From Ketobacter sp964016105 (GTDB taxonomy: Bacteria; Pseudomonadota; Gammaproteobacteria; Pseudomonadales; Ketobacteraceae), in the NCBI GenBank assembly GCA_964016105.1, contig CAXHEX010000022.1:26647-90646 (forward strand): DNA of 64,000 nt, given 5' to 3'. The notes under the pieces were generated by a model. The model had not been told where the DNA came from. It ran no database searches and saw nothing but the letters and a program-made list of their open reading frames with translations. How positions within the stretch are numbered: position 1 is the first letter of the stretch; each line of letters opens with the position of its first letter. Of this stretch, positions 15,778 to 25,957 are shown one piece after another. Both the position numbers and the translations under genes were made by a program.

Positions 15778-17703
15778 CTAATTGATATTGGTCTGGTCTA
15801 TAGCCGGTGGGATAGGGCAACCCAGCGCATCGCTCAGTGCTCTCAGAACTTCAACTTCTTTAACCTTCACTTTTCCATCCATTAGAATGCAGTCCACGCA
15901 GGCATCTACCACCGGTTGTTTTAGCAATGGGTTTAATCGCCCCAGTTTTTTAAGGGCAGCGGTAAGTTCTTTGTAGGTGGGTGGCTGGTCCAGTAGATGG
16001 CTGTAGTCCTGTTCGAAAAACCCCGCCATCATGATCTTGAAATTTTGGCGGCGAGTTTCTTTGGGCTCACCACTGGAGATAGCCAGCAAACAAAAAATTT
16101 GAGCCAGCTCTTTACTGGCATCAGCCAAGCTGTTTATGGTCTCTTTCACCGTTGTGGTGTTTGTCAGTGTAGTGGTGATGAGGTGGCTGTAGACGAATTC
16201 GCTCAGTGATAGTTGGTTGTCGGCTCTTACCAGAGTGGCGCAGTTATCAATGATTTTTCTTTTTAGACTCACCTTTTCCATGGTAAGGGTTGCCAGGGCC
16301 ATATCCAGAAGTGGCAAATGGAAGCGCTCATTGCACGTTTGGAGTTGCTGTAACTGGTCTTCTATTTGGGTTTTGCGTGGGTTGGCTTGGGTAAGGCTGG
16401 CCAACGCCTGGCTGGGTTTACTGTTTTTGGTGAGCAACAATGCGTAAATCAGGCTTTCTGCGCCGTCATCATGGGCGTCCACCCGCAGGCTTTGGGGTAG
16501 CAAATTCAGCAATGTTTTGGCGTAACCATAGTGTTGTGGGGTGGGAGTACCAACTGATGCTTTAATGCTCGATGGGTTAACCGTGGTCGTTTCGAAGCGG
16601 CTACTGCTATGGGCGAACTGCATTGTGAACGGGCTTTGCTCGTTGTTTGGACTGGATCGTGCTCCCACTTGTTTGGTATCACGATTGCGGAATCTCGCCT
16701 TTAGCCTGGGAACTAAGCCCGGTTTTATTGCTTCGATTCGGGTTTCAATGGGGGGATGGGTCGCCAGTAGACGATTAAACTTTAACGCGACACTTTCGCC
16801 AAAATACATGTGGCTCAAATCTTCTGCGTGCAGATTGTTGATGAGTCCGTGCTCGGCGTAATGTTTTATGGCGTACAGTGCACTGGCAATACCTTCTGGA
16901 TTTCGAGTGAACTGAACCGATGATGCATCAGCTAAAAACTCCCTTTGCCGTGAAATAGCGGCTTTGATAAGACGACCAAAAAACAACCCCACATAACCCA
17001 CTGCTATTAACGCCAGTGCGAATGGGAACGCGTATAGACTGTTTGAGGAGCCCCGGGGGTTCCAGTGGGAACCGCGCTCACCGCGCAGAATTTTAAAGCC
17101 CAGTTGTCCAATAACCAGAATGCCCGCCAGGGTGCCCAGAATACGAATATTCAGTTTCATGTCGCCATTTAAGATGTGCGAAAACTCATGTCCCACTACC
17201 CCTTGTAGCTCATCACGATTCAGGCGTGTTAGGGCACCCTGAGTGATGGCCAAAACCGTGTTGCGTGGCTCTGTGCCAGCAACAAAGGCATTGATGGCTG
17301 TTTCATTGCGCATGACAAAGACTTTTGGAACACTACAGCCGGAAGCGATGGCCATTTCTTCCACCACATTGAGTAATATGCGCTCTTGCGGATCCTGGGT
17401 TTTTGAAACCAGGGGGGTGGCGCCAGCCATGAGGGCAACGGAAATGCCGCCGCCTTTGCTTAGCTGGTGCATCCGTGTCAGGCTGCCACCGGCGATGGCG
17501 GCCAGCGTTCCCACCGCAGTGGCCCAGCTAAGCCAGGACCCCAACCATTTATCAAAACTGAGACCGTCGAAGGACGCCATCTTTAGAGCGAAGAAAGCCA
17601 CCATATTTATGGTAATAACGATGATTACCACAGCCAGTGTGAAGTAGGAGGTCAGCAGAAACGTCTTTCGGCGAGCCGCTTCCTGGTGTTCGTAGAAATT
17701 CAT
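15778..17703 (-). CDS. Membrane-bound M48 (HtpX-like) metalloprotease with C-terminal extension
   Basis: The 641-residue protein has two N-terminal membrane segments (about 17-40 and 58-75) and two more near 185-235, with the zinc motif HEFSH at 172-176 and the downstream ligand in REFLADASSVQ. This matches HtpX-type M48 proteases of membrane-protein quality control. The extra C-terminal 300 residues are helical and resemble TerB-like regulatory domains; such long forms commonly neighbour LemA, as here (27 nt from lemA). Confidence 0.88.
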   Translation of the reverse strand: MNFYEHQEAARRKTFLLTSYFTLAVVIIVITINMVAFFALKMASFDGLSFDKWLGSWLSWATAVGTLAAIAGGSLTRMHQLSKGGGISVALMAGATPLVSKTQDPQERILLNVVEEMAIASGCSVPKVFVMRNETAINAFVAGTEPRNTVLAITQGALTRLNRDELQGVVGHEFSHILNGDMKLNIRILGTLAGILVIGQLGFKILRGERGSHWNPRGSSNSLYAFPFALALIAVGYVGLFFGRLIKAAISRQREFLADASSVQFTRNPEGIASALYAIKHYAEHGLINNLHAEDLSHMYFGESVALKFNRLLATHPPIETRIEAIKPGLVPRLKARFRNRDTKQVGARSSPNNEQSPFTMQFAHSSSRFETTTVNPSSIKASVGTPTPQHYGYAKTLLNLLPQSLRVDAHDDGAESLIYALLLTKNSKPSQALASLTQANPRKTQIEDQLQQLQTCNERFHLPLLDMALATLTMEKVSLKRKIIDNCATLVRADNQLSLSEFVYSHLITTTLTNTTTVKETINSLADASKELAQIFCLLAISSGEPKETRRQNFKIMMAGFFEQDYSHLLDQPPTYKELTAALKKLGRLNPLLKQPVVDACVDCILMDGKVKVKEVEVLRALSDALGCPIPPAIDQTNIN

Positions 17704-17730
17704 GGCCGTTGTATGGGAGAGGGGTGTGTA

Positions 17731-18321
17731 TTAGTTAAAAGAGACTTTCACCGCCTGCTTGGCCTCAGGGTTTTCAATTTCCAACAGCTCCGCTTCGGCA
17801 AAGCGACCGCCTGCAATCAGGCTATTGGGGAATTGTTCGCGGTAGGTATTGTATTCCATAACGGCGTCATTGAACGCTTGACGAGCAAAAGCGATACGAT
17901 TCTCCGTTGATGACAGCTCTTCCATGAGTCGACCCATGGTTTCGTTGGCTTTCAAATCAGGATAGTTTTCCGAAAGCGCGAAAAACTTGCCTAGGGCGCC
18001 TCCCAGTAAGGATTCGGCACCAGACAGGGCTTTTACCGCATTACCATCATCTGGATGTTGGGCGGCCCGTTGGGCAGAGCTGGCCGCCTGGTTGCGGGCT
18101 TCTATAACCGCGGTAAGCGTGTCTTGTTCGTGTTGCATGTATTTTTTTGCGGTTTCAACCAGATTGGGGATAAGGTCGTAACGGCGCTGAAGTTGAACAT
18201 CGATCTGAGAAAAACCGTTGGCAAAACGGTTTTTCAACGCCACAAGTCGGTTATAGATGGTGATGCCATAGATCACCAACAATGCTACCACTGCCAGTGT
18301 GACCATTAATCCTGTAGACAT
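17731..18321 (-). CDS. lemA: LemA family protein
   Basis: A 196-residue protein with one N-terminal membrane helix (residues about 4-22) and a helical body carrying RYDLIPNLVET, YPDLKAN and IAFARQAFNDAVMEYNTYRE, all LemA hallmarks. LemA proteins are anchored with most of the chain on one side of the membrane and often pair with M48 proteases. It is upstream of the protease gene in the same direction and is probably co-transcribed with it. Confidence 0.93.
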   Translation of the reverse strand: MSTGLMVTLAVVALLVIYGITIYNRLVALKNRFANGFSQIDVQLQRRYDLIPNLVETAKKYMQHEQDTLTAVIEARNQAASSAQRAAQHPDDGNAVKALSGAESLLGGALGKFFALSENYPDLKANETMGRLMEELSSTENRIAFARQAFNDAVMEYNTYREQFPNSLIAGGRFAEAELLEIENPEAKQAVKVSFN

Positions 18322-18431
18322 ATGCTCTCCCGTTGCCCTACTGTGAACACTATGATTCTAATGGAGTTTCACAAATAATAGACAGTTTCGGTCTAAAATT
18401 TTGTGTTTTCCTGAAGTTAGGCTCGTTTTCG

Positions 18432-19187
18432 TTAACAATCCTCCCCAGTGAATATGTCCTGGTAACTTGTGTAGGCACTCACTATGGTCACGGGCCAAAG
18501 TACAATTAAACCCAACCCGGCAGGGATCAGAGCAAGCAAGTACAGGGCCGTGAGAGCGAGGCCGTAGAGCGTCATGGGTTTCCAGTTGATCAGCATGGCC
18601 TTTATGGCGAGACTCAGGGCCTGTTTGGGCTGTTGATTCCCCAGCACCACCAGGCAAGGGGCGTGGGCAATGGATAAAAGGCTCAATAGAAGCATCATTG
18701 CTCCAATCCCTAGTACAACGCTGGAAATGACAAGCAATAACAGGGTCTTGGATTCCATGGCTGATAGAGCAATTGCTGATCCAATGACTATCACCAGTGC
18801 GGAAACCAGCGTAGCCACGAACACGATGGCTCCGAGGATCAATAAGGGCATAGGATGGGTTTTCAGGCAAGAGAACAGTTGTTTGATTTCCAGTTCACCA
18901 CCTTGTTCAAGCTTGGCTACCGCTAAAACGAATCCGGCCATCAAGAATGGCGTGATGAAAACAGAAGCAAGCAGAACCAGGTTGGATAAGGCCATGATAA
19001 TCCCGCATATCACAGTGAGCGCGATCATGGACCAGGGGCTGAGCTTGAATAATTGCCAGGAGGACTTAATCCATGCCATTCCACGGTTGGTCGGCACTGC
19101 TCTGGGTTTTAGCGTAGACGTTGTTTGAGGTGGGTGGGGTGGCACCAAATGCGGGCCCTGGGCTGCTTGGTATGCACTGACGTCCAT
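18432..19187 (-). CDS. BPSS1780-like integral membrane protein
   Basis: A 251-residue protein with a Pro-rich soluble N-terminus (1-35) and about six membrane helices. The start of the first helix (SSWQLFKLSPWSMIALTVI) and the closing AYTSYQDIFTG identify it with the BPSS1780 family. Function is unknown. It lies upstream of lemA in the same direction, separated by about 110 nt. Confidence 0.8.
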   Translation of the reverse strand: MDVSAYQAAQGPHLVPPHPPQTTSTLKPRAVPTNRGMAWIKSSWQLFKLSPWSMIALTVICGIIMALSNLVLLASVFITPFLMAGFVLAVAKLEQGGELEIKQLFSCLKTHPMPLLILGAIVFVATLVSALVIVIGSAIALSAMESKTLLLLVISSVVLGIGAMMLLLSLLSIAHAPCLVVLGNQQPKQALSLAIKAMLINWKPMTLYGLALTALYLLALIPAGLGLIVLWPVTIVSAYTSYQDIFTGEDC

Positions 19188-19546
19188 AGTCCATTCCTCT
19201 GTTTTTATTGTTATTGCAGCGCTGTTTCTTCATCTTGGAACTTGAATCTTATGGCAATATTCGCACTGTTAGGTTCGAATTGGTTGCCTGGTTGTGCTGG
19301 CCAATGGATCAAGCCAAAATCTGACGGCGCTGTATAAGTTATTGTAATATTTGGTTATTCTGTTTTGTTTTTGGGTTTATATGTGAACTTAGACAGCGAG
19401 ATTTTAGAAAATGCGTGGAATAATATAAAATCCCGCGTCATTTTCACCGCTTGTAATAAGCAAAACCCTGTGGGTTAATTATCCAAGTATGGCCAAGAGA
19501 TACAAGACATGTTTCTAACCTATCCTTGGAGGAGTGCCATCACCCT
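19188..19546. other. 359-nt intergenic region upstream of folE2
   Basis: AT-rich region between the divergent membrane-protein gene and folE2. It holds a candidate Zur-like site (19417-19429) and a strong GGAGGAG ribosome-binding site at 19528-19534, which is 12 nt from the chosen ATG. No gene was found. Confidence 0.5.
19417..19429. promoter_or_regulatory. Possible Zur box
   Basis: GGAATAATATAAA agrees at 10 of 13 positions with the Zur core GTTATAATATAAC, with the right part best conserved. It lies about 118 nt upstream of folE2, a frequent Zur target. AT-richness makes chance matches likely. Confidence 0.25.
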
Positions 19547-20500
19547 ATGAAATTTTTGGATTTATCATCTATGGGCAGTAAATCAATGCCTGATATCGCT
19601 TCCGCCTCGCAACCAAAGGCTCCCGGCCTGTTGGATTGGGTTGGCATGAGTGAAATCGAGGTTCCTCTCGCAATTCCCACCCGCTCGGGTGTTGTTACTC
19701 ATGCTGTAGGGAAGGCCCAGGCCTATGTGAATCTGATAAACCCAGAAGCTAAGGGTATTCACATGTCGAGGCTGTATTTACTGCTCGACGAAGCTTGCAG
19801 TCAAACCTTGACCGCTAAAGCCTTACAGGACACTCTTGCACGATTTTTAGAATCTCATCAAGGGCTTAGCGATCAGGCATACATTGACTTTCGGTTTGAT
19901 TTTTTGGCCAGACGGCCTGCTTTGAAAAGCGAGTTCAGTGGTTGGAAAGCTTACCCGGCTAAGATTATTGCCACCCAAAATGTAGACGGGTTTCATTTTG
20001 AATTGAAGGTGGATATACCCTATTCATCAACTTGCCCGTGCTCAGCGGCGTTGGCAAGACAGCTAATTCAGCAGCAATTTCGAAAAGACTTTGCTGGCGA
20101 ACAGGTTTCTGCCGATGATGTGTATAGCTGGCTAGGTTCGGAGCAAGGGGTGGTTGCCACACCCCATAGTCAACGCAGTATTGCTGAAATCAAAGTGCGT
20201 TTGACGGAAGAGACCAAGGACTTTCCCCTTGAGGACTTGATCGACGTGGTGGAAGGTGCCCTCAAAACCCCGGTACAAACGGCGGTTAAGCGGGAAGACG
20301 AGCAAGAATTCGCTCTGTTGAATGGTCAAAACCTTATGTTCTGCGAAGATGCGGCCCGCCGTATTCAGGCATCTCTCAATGAGAAAGTGTGTTACCAGGA
20401 TTTTTGGGTTAGAGTTAATCACCTGGAAAGTCTCCATGCCCATGACGCTGTTGCAGTTGTGACCAAAGGCGTGGACGGGGGCTATCTGCCTATCCCTTGA
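19547..20500 (+). CDS. folE2: GTP cyclohydrolase I type IB
   Basis: FolE2 converts GTP to 7,8-dihydroneopterin triphosphate, the first step of folate and queuosine precursor synthesis, without a strict need for zinc. GIHMSRLYLLLDE and SSTCPCSAALARQLI (the catalytic cysteine region) are characteristic, and HSQRSIAEIKVRL follows. The ATG at 19547 is chosen; the frame extends back to a TTG at 19526, but that overlaps the Shine-Dalgarno sequence. FolE2 is commonly induced by zinc starvation through Zur, replacing zinc-dependent FolE. Confidence 0.92.
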   Translation: MKFLDLSSMGSKSMPDIASASQPKAPGLLDWVGMSEIEVPLAIPTRSGVVTHAVGKAQAYVNLINPEAKGIHMSRLYLLLDEACSQTLTAKALQDTLARFLESHQGLSDQAYIDFRFDFLARRPALKSEFSGWKAYPAKIIATQNVDGFHFELKVDIPYSSTCPCSAALARQLIQQQFRKDFAGEQVSADDVYSWLGSEQGVVATPHSQRSIAEIKVRLTEETKDFPLEDLIDVVEGALKTPVQTAVKREDEQEFALLNGQNLMFCEDAARRIQASLNEKVCYQDFWVRVNHLESLHAHDAVAVVTKGVDGGYLPIP

Positions 20501-20544
20501 GGCTGGTGATGTACCTGCTGCCATACAGTTTGAGATGGACAAAT

Positions 20545-20577
20545 AAAAAAGCCACCCCCAAGGGTGGCTTTTTTTTT
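20545..20577. terminator. Bidirectional rho-independent terminator
   Basis: Stem GCCACCC (20551-20557) / GGGTGGC (20562-20568) with a 4-nt loop, nine T residues after it and an A run (20545-20550) before it. It serves folE2 on the plus strand and the convergent secreted-protein gene on the minus strand. Confidence 0.9.
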
Positions 20578-20597
20578 GCGTGGCTATATCTGCTGCT

Positions 20598-23315
20598 TTA
20601 TAGCCAGGGGAACAGCCAGGAGAAGATGCCTCCACCAGAGGATGAATCATCATCACCGCTGGATTCACTGGCATCCTCTTGCGGCCCTTGTGGCTGACCG
20701 GATTCCTGATCTACCTTGGCATCCAGCTTGTCAGCGGTGACTCGCAATAATTGCCAACCGCTTTTGGAGTGGACGTTGGAACCATTGGCTGTACCCAGGT
20801 ACAAACCGTCCTCGGTTGAGATCATGGTTCGTATGCCATAGGCCGTGAAGTTGTCGAAGCCATCGCTGGTCAAGAGTTCCGGCTTGGTATCCAGGGTGTC
20901 CATTTTATATAGCTCATAGCCATACTCGGATGTGGTATTGGCATCAGCGGAATCCAGCAGGATGTTGCGTCCGAGCCAGGATTCCCAAATACCTTTGATG
21001 CCTTCACTCACGTCCATGGTACCGATATAGATATCGTTGTTGTAGTTTTCCAATGACCAGGTGTAGTTTGCCCAGGGGTTACCTAAACCACCGCGACCGT
21101 ACTTGGGTATCTGGTTCATCAGGTTCATACGGAATTCAAACTGTCCCTGGTTGCGTATATTGCCCCTGCCATCCTGATAAGCAAGATGGACGGGGTAGTG
21201 ACCTTGGGGGGCATCAGGGTAGAAACTGGAACCACCATACAGCAATTCGATTTCCTGCTGCGGTGTTCCAAGATTACGGCCCCTAAACAACGAGATAGAA
21301 CGATGGAATCCATACAGCATGTTGTAGCGAACGTCGGTATCATCGGGGGTGCCATTGATGATTTCGTAGCGACCTACGGAAGAAGCGGGTACATGCATGG
21401 TGCCCCAGTGCAGCCAGCCATCAAGCTCAGCGGTAACGCCGATGCCATAGGTTTTGGCCACATCGGGTTCTGGGTCGTACTGGTCGGCACCCCACACCCG
21501 AGCCCACGGCAAAACTCTTTCGGTTATTTGCAAATTACCGGATGAGGTGAGCTCCAAACCAAAATGACCAGAGCGAGATCGCAGTGATTGACCTGCGTAT
21601 AGTGTTGAACCTCGCGGCGCGCGAATGGCGCTTTCCAGCGCGAAATTGTTTAAAGCAATGTCCTGGGGTTTCCATTCAGCATCGCTACTCCAGAGCAGGT
21701 TGTTGCGGGAATTATAAATGGCAAGTTTACCATTGTTCTGGAACAGTAACTCAGTGGCCCCTTTACCGCCGGTATTGGATTCAAATACCTTGCTGCCGTC
21801 GGAAGCATAAAGTACCAGATTACCGTTTTCATCAAAAACCAACCGGTTGCCGTTGGATGTATTGGTTTGCCAAATGGTTTTTTCATTGGCAAGGGCCGTA
21901 TTGATTGGTAGCGAGGGCGAACGCCACAGACCGCCGCCTCTGGTGCTGTAGAGGTTAGGCCAACTGGATACCATCATACGGTTTTCAAATGTGCCTATTT
22001 CCGCTGCTTCTCCATCAAGCTGGGTGCCCACGACTTCAAAATCAAATAGCGTGCTGGTATCTCCAGCTAAAATCGCTGCCGCGTTACCTGTCCAGCGAAT
22101 CACTGCACCCGTATTGGCTTTTTCGTCGACATTTTCGTTGACGTACTCTTCGTCGGGGTCGCCGCCGCCGTTACCTACTCCAAGATATAGATCACCATTA
22201 ACAACGATCATCTTGCGCACATTGGAATAACCCATATCCACAACCGTGGACCCCAGAAGCTGGCCGGTTTCAGCATTGAACGCCATTAGAGCGGTGGTTT
22301 TATACCAGGTGGGGCCTCCCAGAAACACAATGCCTTGATGATTTCCAGCGGAGCGGAAGCCCACGGTCTTGTTTCTGATGCTGTTGGCTCGGGAATTAAG
22401 CGAGAGTTTGGTAAGGCGGTTGGTTTTGAGGTCGTAGCGATACATGTTGGGTGGTCGCCAATCCGCAGGGATTTCTCTGGGTACGAGCGAGTTCTCGCAA
22501 ACGACTCCGCCGATTCGAATGTAGGGGATCAGTAGACCTACGTATTTATCAAGGGCAAGACACCAGACATTGGCACCGATACCCAGGTATAGGCTTTCGG
22601 AGCTGCCGCTTTTGTAGTGGGTCATTCCCCAGACATAGCTTTCGTTGATTTTTTGCTGACCAAGAATGCAGGGGCCGCTGTAAGGATAGGCATTAAGCGG
22701 GTTGTATACGCCGCGGAAGCATTCATCCACTGAGGCACTTGCCAATTCTTTAACGGTTTCAGTTTCCACATCGTTAATTTTGGCCAGGTCGTCGCCGTCG
22801 CTGCCATAGAGTTCCCATTCGTTAATGGTAACGGAAGTGGCATTGCCAGTGGATGCATTGAGAAAATTACGGATTCTCCATTTTTGTGCAGCAATGTTGC
22901 CCACGAAGAATTCTTTGTTGCTGGGAGTCACGCGAAACGAGTTTGCCACTTGCCAATCTTTGCCGTCAAAATATTCCAGGTCAAAGTCGATAATTGAGGG
23001 GCTGTTCAATACAATGCGTTCCACCGCTACCGTTCTGTCGAGATCCGCAACCACTTTATCGTTCATTGGAAACTTACTGTTGTTGTTGCTCCAGTAACTG
23101 CGGCTGCTTTGATCGTGTATGTTGGACACAGGGCGGCGACTATCAGAAAAGCTGGCGCTAACGCTTACCCCGGTGTTGTTCTGTTTTGCCAGTAGATTGC
23201 CGGTGGGGTTAACAATTTGCGCGTTTACCTGCGAAAAGGGCAACCCTGCTAATATGACAAGGCCAGTTGCTGAAAAGTATTTTTTCAGCGTCAGCCAGGT
23301 ATTTGGTCGTGTCAT
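20598..23315 (-). CDS. Large secreted protein with discoidin-like and bulb-lectin domains
   Basis: This 905-residue protein has a signal peptide ending near VNA (residue 32), then an F5/8 type C (discoidin)-like carbohydrate-binding region at about 45-175. A region of repeated beta-strand motifs resembling a propeller spans about 225-470. Residues 478-548 form a bulb-type (mannose-binding) lectin domain with repeated NGNLVLYASDGSKVFES and NGKLAIYNSRNNLLWSS units. More beta-rich repeats follow. The C-terminus is a Gly/Ser/Asp-rich linker ending in a hydrophobic GIFSWLFPWL. Likely a cell-surface or extracellular glycan-binding protein; no catalytic domain is recognised. Confidence 0.75.
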   Translation of the reverse strand: MTRPNTWLTLKKYFSATGLVILAGLPFSQVNAQIVNPTGNLLAKQNNTGVSVSASFSDSRRPVSNIHDQSSRSYWSNNNSKFPMNDKVVADLDRTVAVERIVLNSPSIIDFDLEYFDGKDWQVANSFRVTPSNKEFFVGNIAAQKWRIRNFLNASTGNATSVTINEWELYGSDGDDLAKINDVETETVKELASASVDECFRGVYNPLNAYPYSGPCILGQQKINESYVWGMTHYKSGSSESLYLGIGANVWCLALDKYVGLLIPYIRIGGVVCENSLVPREIPADWRPPNMYRYDLKTNRLTKLSLNSRANSIRNKTVGFRSAGNHQGIVFLGGPTWYKTTALMAFNAETGQLLGSTVVDMGYSNVRKMIVVNGDLYLGVGNGGGDPDEEYVNENVDEKANTGAVIRWTGNAAAILAGDTSTLFDFEVVGTQLDGEAAEIGTFENRMMVSSWPNLYSTRGGGLWRSPSLPINTALANEKTIWQTNTSNGNRLVFDENGNLVLYASDGSKVFESNTGGKGATELLFQNNGKLAIYNSRNNLLWSSDAEWKPQDIALNNFALESAIRAPRGSTLYAGQSLRSRSGHFGLELTSSGNLQITERVLPWARVWGADQYDPEPDVAKTYGIGVTAELDGWLHWGTMHVPASSVGRYEIINGTPDDTDVRYNMLYGFHRSISLFRGRNLGTPQQEIELLYGGSSFYPDAPQGHYPVHLAYQDGRGNIRNQGQFEFRMNLMNQIPKYGRGGLGNPWANYTWSLENYNNDIYIGTMDVSEGIKGIWESWLGRNILLDSADANTTSEYGYELYKMDTLDTKPELLTSDGFDNFTAYGIRTMISTEDGLYLGTANGSNVHSKSGWQLLRVTADKLDAKVDQESGQPQGPQEDASESSGDDDSSSGGGIFSWLFPWL

Positions 23316-23656
23316 TATAAAAACTCCTATTTTTTATAAACGTATCAAATTGGTTGTGTTTGTCTTCTGCTCAAGCCAATGGATTATGGGCGTGAGCGTA
23401 AAACTACGATATAAGGGTAGGAGCTATTTCGACCTTCTCGAGGTGGTAGCGGAATGCTAGGTTGTTATGGTTATTGCCACTGATTATTGTTTAACGCACT
23501 AACGGCGCGCTCGCGGTAATAACTCCCCATCTAAAAACCTTTTCACTTGATTGTCCCCACTTACTTATATCGACCCCATTAGCACATTGATGTGTGCTTA
23601 TGATTTCCCCCCTTTTGATAAAGTTGCATGTGTATTTGCAAAACTCGCCCCGATTT
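23316..23656. other. 341-nt intergenic region
   Basis: It carries the promoter and AGGAG site (about 23322-23327, minus strand) of the secreted lectin-domain gene and the 3' flank of the exporter gene that ends the synthase operon. No hairpin terminator with a T tract was found for that operon, and no gene is present. Confidence 0.5.
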
Positions 23657-25948
23657 CTAGTGGTTTACTTTTGCTTCTGGAGCAAGTTTCAATAAAATGG
23701 CTGGCAACAAAATTAGATCGATCAACGCTGCTAATGATACCGTTAAAATGGTGATGGTAGCCACATCTTGGTTTGGCGTAAAACTGGAACCCAGTATTGC
23801 TGAGAAACCGGCCACAATAATCAACGTCGTCACTACCATTGCAGCGCCCACTTGTGATAGAGCATAGTGAACCGCTTCTTTTACTGATAAGTTTAGTTGG
23901 GTTCGGCCGTGTTGAAATTTTGACATAAGGTGAATGCTGTCATCCACCACAATACCCAGGGTCATGGTAAAACCGATAGATATTCCCATACCGATTTGGC
24001 CCGATATCATGGCCCATAGGCCAAAGGCCATTCCGGCAGGTAAAAGATTGGGTATTAAGCTGATTACGCCAAGCTTGAAGGATTTCAGGGCCCAAATTAG
24101 TATTAATGCAATAAACACTAGTGACACCACAAAACCAAACGTCAGGCTGGAAATGTTGCGATGCTGTAAATGCGCAAATGCTAAACCACTACCACCAATG
24201 ATGGGTTGCTCTAACTGTGTTGCGTTGTTTGCAAACCAGTCTTGTATTTTTTCTTCCCAAGCCATGGTTTCTTCTACACTCAGACTGCGGAGGTTGATGA
24301 TAACTCGGCTTTCAGTATGGTCGGGAGTAATCAAGTGATTGAGGTTGAAGCCCGCAGGCAGTGACATTTCGTAGAGCAACAGGTACTGGGATGCCAGCTC
24401 TCGGGAGTCGGGCACTTGGCGCCATTCTGGGTCGTCGCCGTGCATGACCTGGTTTAGGTTTTTCAGTATATCTACGATGGTTTCGCTGTATCGAACCTCT
24501 TCCTGGTTTTGCAGGAAGTCATTAAATCGGTCCATTATCCCCAAGTATTCCGGTTCGGTGATGCTTGAATCACTTTGTGCCGCAACGCTTACTGATATAA
24601 CACTGGGTCCTCCTAAATGTTCACTGATCCAATTGCTGTCTTGCCGAATAGGCAGATCTTCAGAAAAGAAATTTAAAATTGAATCGTCCAGGCGGTTTAA
24701 AGGTAGAGCAGCTAATAAGATCAGTGCAACAATTCCCCAGCCCCAGATTAGACTGTTTTTCCGTTTATCGAGAAAATCACTGTAGCGTTTCATATTAACC
24801 AGCTTGCTGACGGTTTTTGCTTTAACTGGGAAAAATGAAAGCAAGGGGGCAAACAGAAACAAAGACGCCAGCATCGCAATTAATATGCCCACACCCACGG
24901 CGTTCCCCAAGTCGTGATAAGGCGCCGATTTGCTGAAGTTCAACGCGAAAAAACTGATGGCGGTGGTGATGCTGGTGAGAAAAATGGGTTTGAGGTTGAT
25001 GGACAGGCTGTTAATCATAGCCTGGGTTTTACTGTGACCGGCGCTGTATTGGTCACGATAGCTTATGGCAATATGAATGCAATCCGCTAACCCCAAAATG
25101 CTAACAATAATTGGAGCATTGATGGAAACGGAGGTTATCACGCTGCCATTCCAGAGGGCGGCACCCAGGCCGGATAGTGCCGCCATCCAGCAAGTAATCA
25201 TGGCCAACACTGCGCTGATGGGGTGAACTAATAAGAGAAGCACCACCAACATGATTCCTGCACCAGTGACCATTACGGTTGCGCCGTCTTGCCTCACTAA
25301 TTTGGGCAGGGCTGCACCGATCACCACATTGCCAGAAATTTTGATGGTGATATTGGGGTTTGCTTCACGCCATTTGGACAGGGCTTGCTCCACCTCTTCC
25401 ATGGCTTCGGTTCGGGCTTTGTCTGCATCCCGGTCGGGAAAGGCAAAGCTCACAACTATAGCGGTAAAGTTTCCGTCTTTTGAAATTAGCTTGTTGATGA
25501 TATTGGTTTCAGCCAGGCTGAAATCCCGAATTCTGTTTAGGCTTTCAGGGGTTAGATCTTGGCTGGATTCAACCAATGGTTCACTTATGATGAGGTCATC
25601 TTCAGCCTGGGTGTGGATATAGTTAGTGATGGAATCCACCCGCAGGGAGTGGGGAATCTGCCAACCAAACTCAGTGATTTTCTCTACTAAGGATAAAACC
25701 GGTGTCTGAAAGACGTCACCCCTTTGTGGTTGCAGGGCAATGATCAGTGTGCGGTCACTGGAATAGGTCTTATCAATAAATTCCAAAGCCTGAAACGTCT
25801 CATCATCACTGGAATAAAAAATCCGTTGATCACTGGTAACTTTAAAATGTTTAAGCCCCGCCATGAGCATGACTGAAATGAACAAAACCAGAATAACGCA
25901 CAGTATGCGGTGCTGGATGATAAAACGGGCTAAGAAGTCACTGGGCAT
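23657..25948 (-). CDS. RND-superfamily (MMPL-type) lipid exporter
   Basis: A 763-residue protein with 12 predicted membrane segments: one at about 12-32, a first block of five after an external domain, then a second repeat. The duplicated architecture with two periplasmic loops and the GIVVDDSIHLMSKF element identify the MMPL/RND family, which moves lipids and hydrophobic compounds (MmpL, HpnN and sterol-sensing relatives). It is the last gene of the synthase operon, 9 nt after the AlkB-like gene. Its place suggests that it exports or places the lipid product in the outer envelope; that role is inferred. Confidence 0.85.
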   Translation of the reverse strand: MPSDFLARFIIQHRILCVILVLFISVMLMAGLKHFKVTSDQRIFYSSDDETFQALEFIDKTYSSDRTLIIALQPQRGDVFQTPVLSLVEKITEFGWQIPHSLRVDSITNYIHTQAEDDLIISEPLVESSQDLTPESLNRIRDFSLAETNIINKLISKDGNFTAIVVSFAFPDRDADKARTEAMEEVEQALSKWREANPNITIKISGNVVIGAALPKLVRQDGATVMVTGAGIMLVVLLLLVHPISAVLAMITCWMAALSGLGAALWNGSVITSVSINAPIIVSILGLADCIHIAISYRDQYSAGHSKTQAMINSLSINLKPIFLTSITTAISFFALNFSKSAPYHDLGNAVGVGILIAMLASLFLFAPLLSFFPVKAKTVSKLVNMKRYSDFLDKRKNSLIWGWGIVALILLAALPLNRLDDSILNFFSEDLPIRQDSNWISEHLGGPSVISVSVAAQSDSSITEPEYLGIMDRFNDFLQNQEEVRYSETIVDILKNLNQVMHGDDPEWRQVPDSRELASQYLLLYEMSLPAGFNLNHLITPDHTESRVIINLRSLSVEETMAWEEKIQDWFANNATQLEQPIIGGSGLAFAHLQHRNISSLTFGFVVSLVFIALILIWALKSFKLGVISLIPNLLPAGMAFGLWAMISGQIGMGISIGFTMTLGIVVDDSIHLMSKFQHGRTQLNLSVKEAVHYALSQVGAAMVVTTLIIVAGFSAILGSSFTPNQDVATITILTVSLAALIDLILLPAILLKLAPEAKVNH

Positions 25949-25957
25949 ATTGGTGTT

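Noticed and set aside
18358..18870. Minus-strand 170-residue frame overlapping the membrane-protein gene
   Set aside because: It lies in another frame of a well-supported membrane-protein gene and has no recognisable domain.
19335..19350. A second Zur-like site, GTTATTGTAATAT, upstream of folE2
   Set aside because: Only about 8 of 13 positions agree in an AT-rich stretch.
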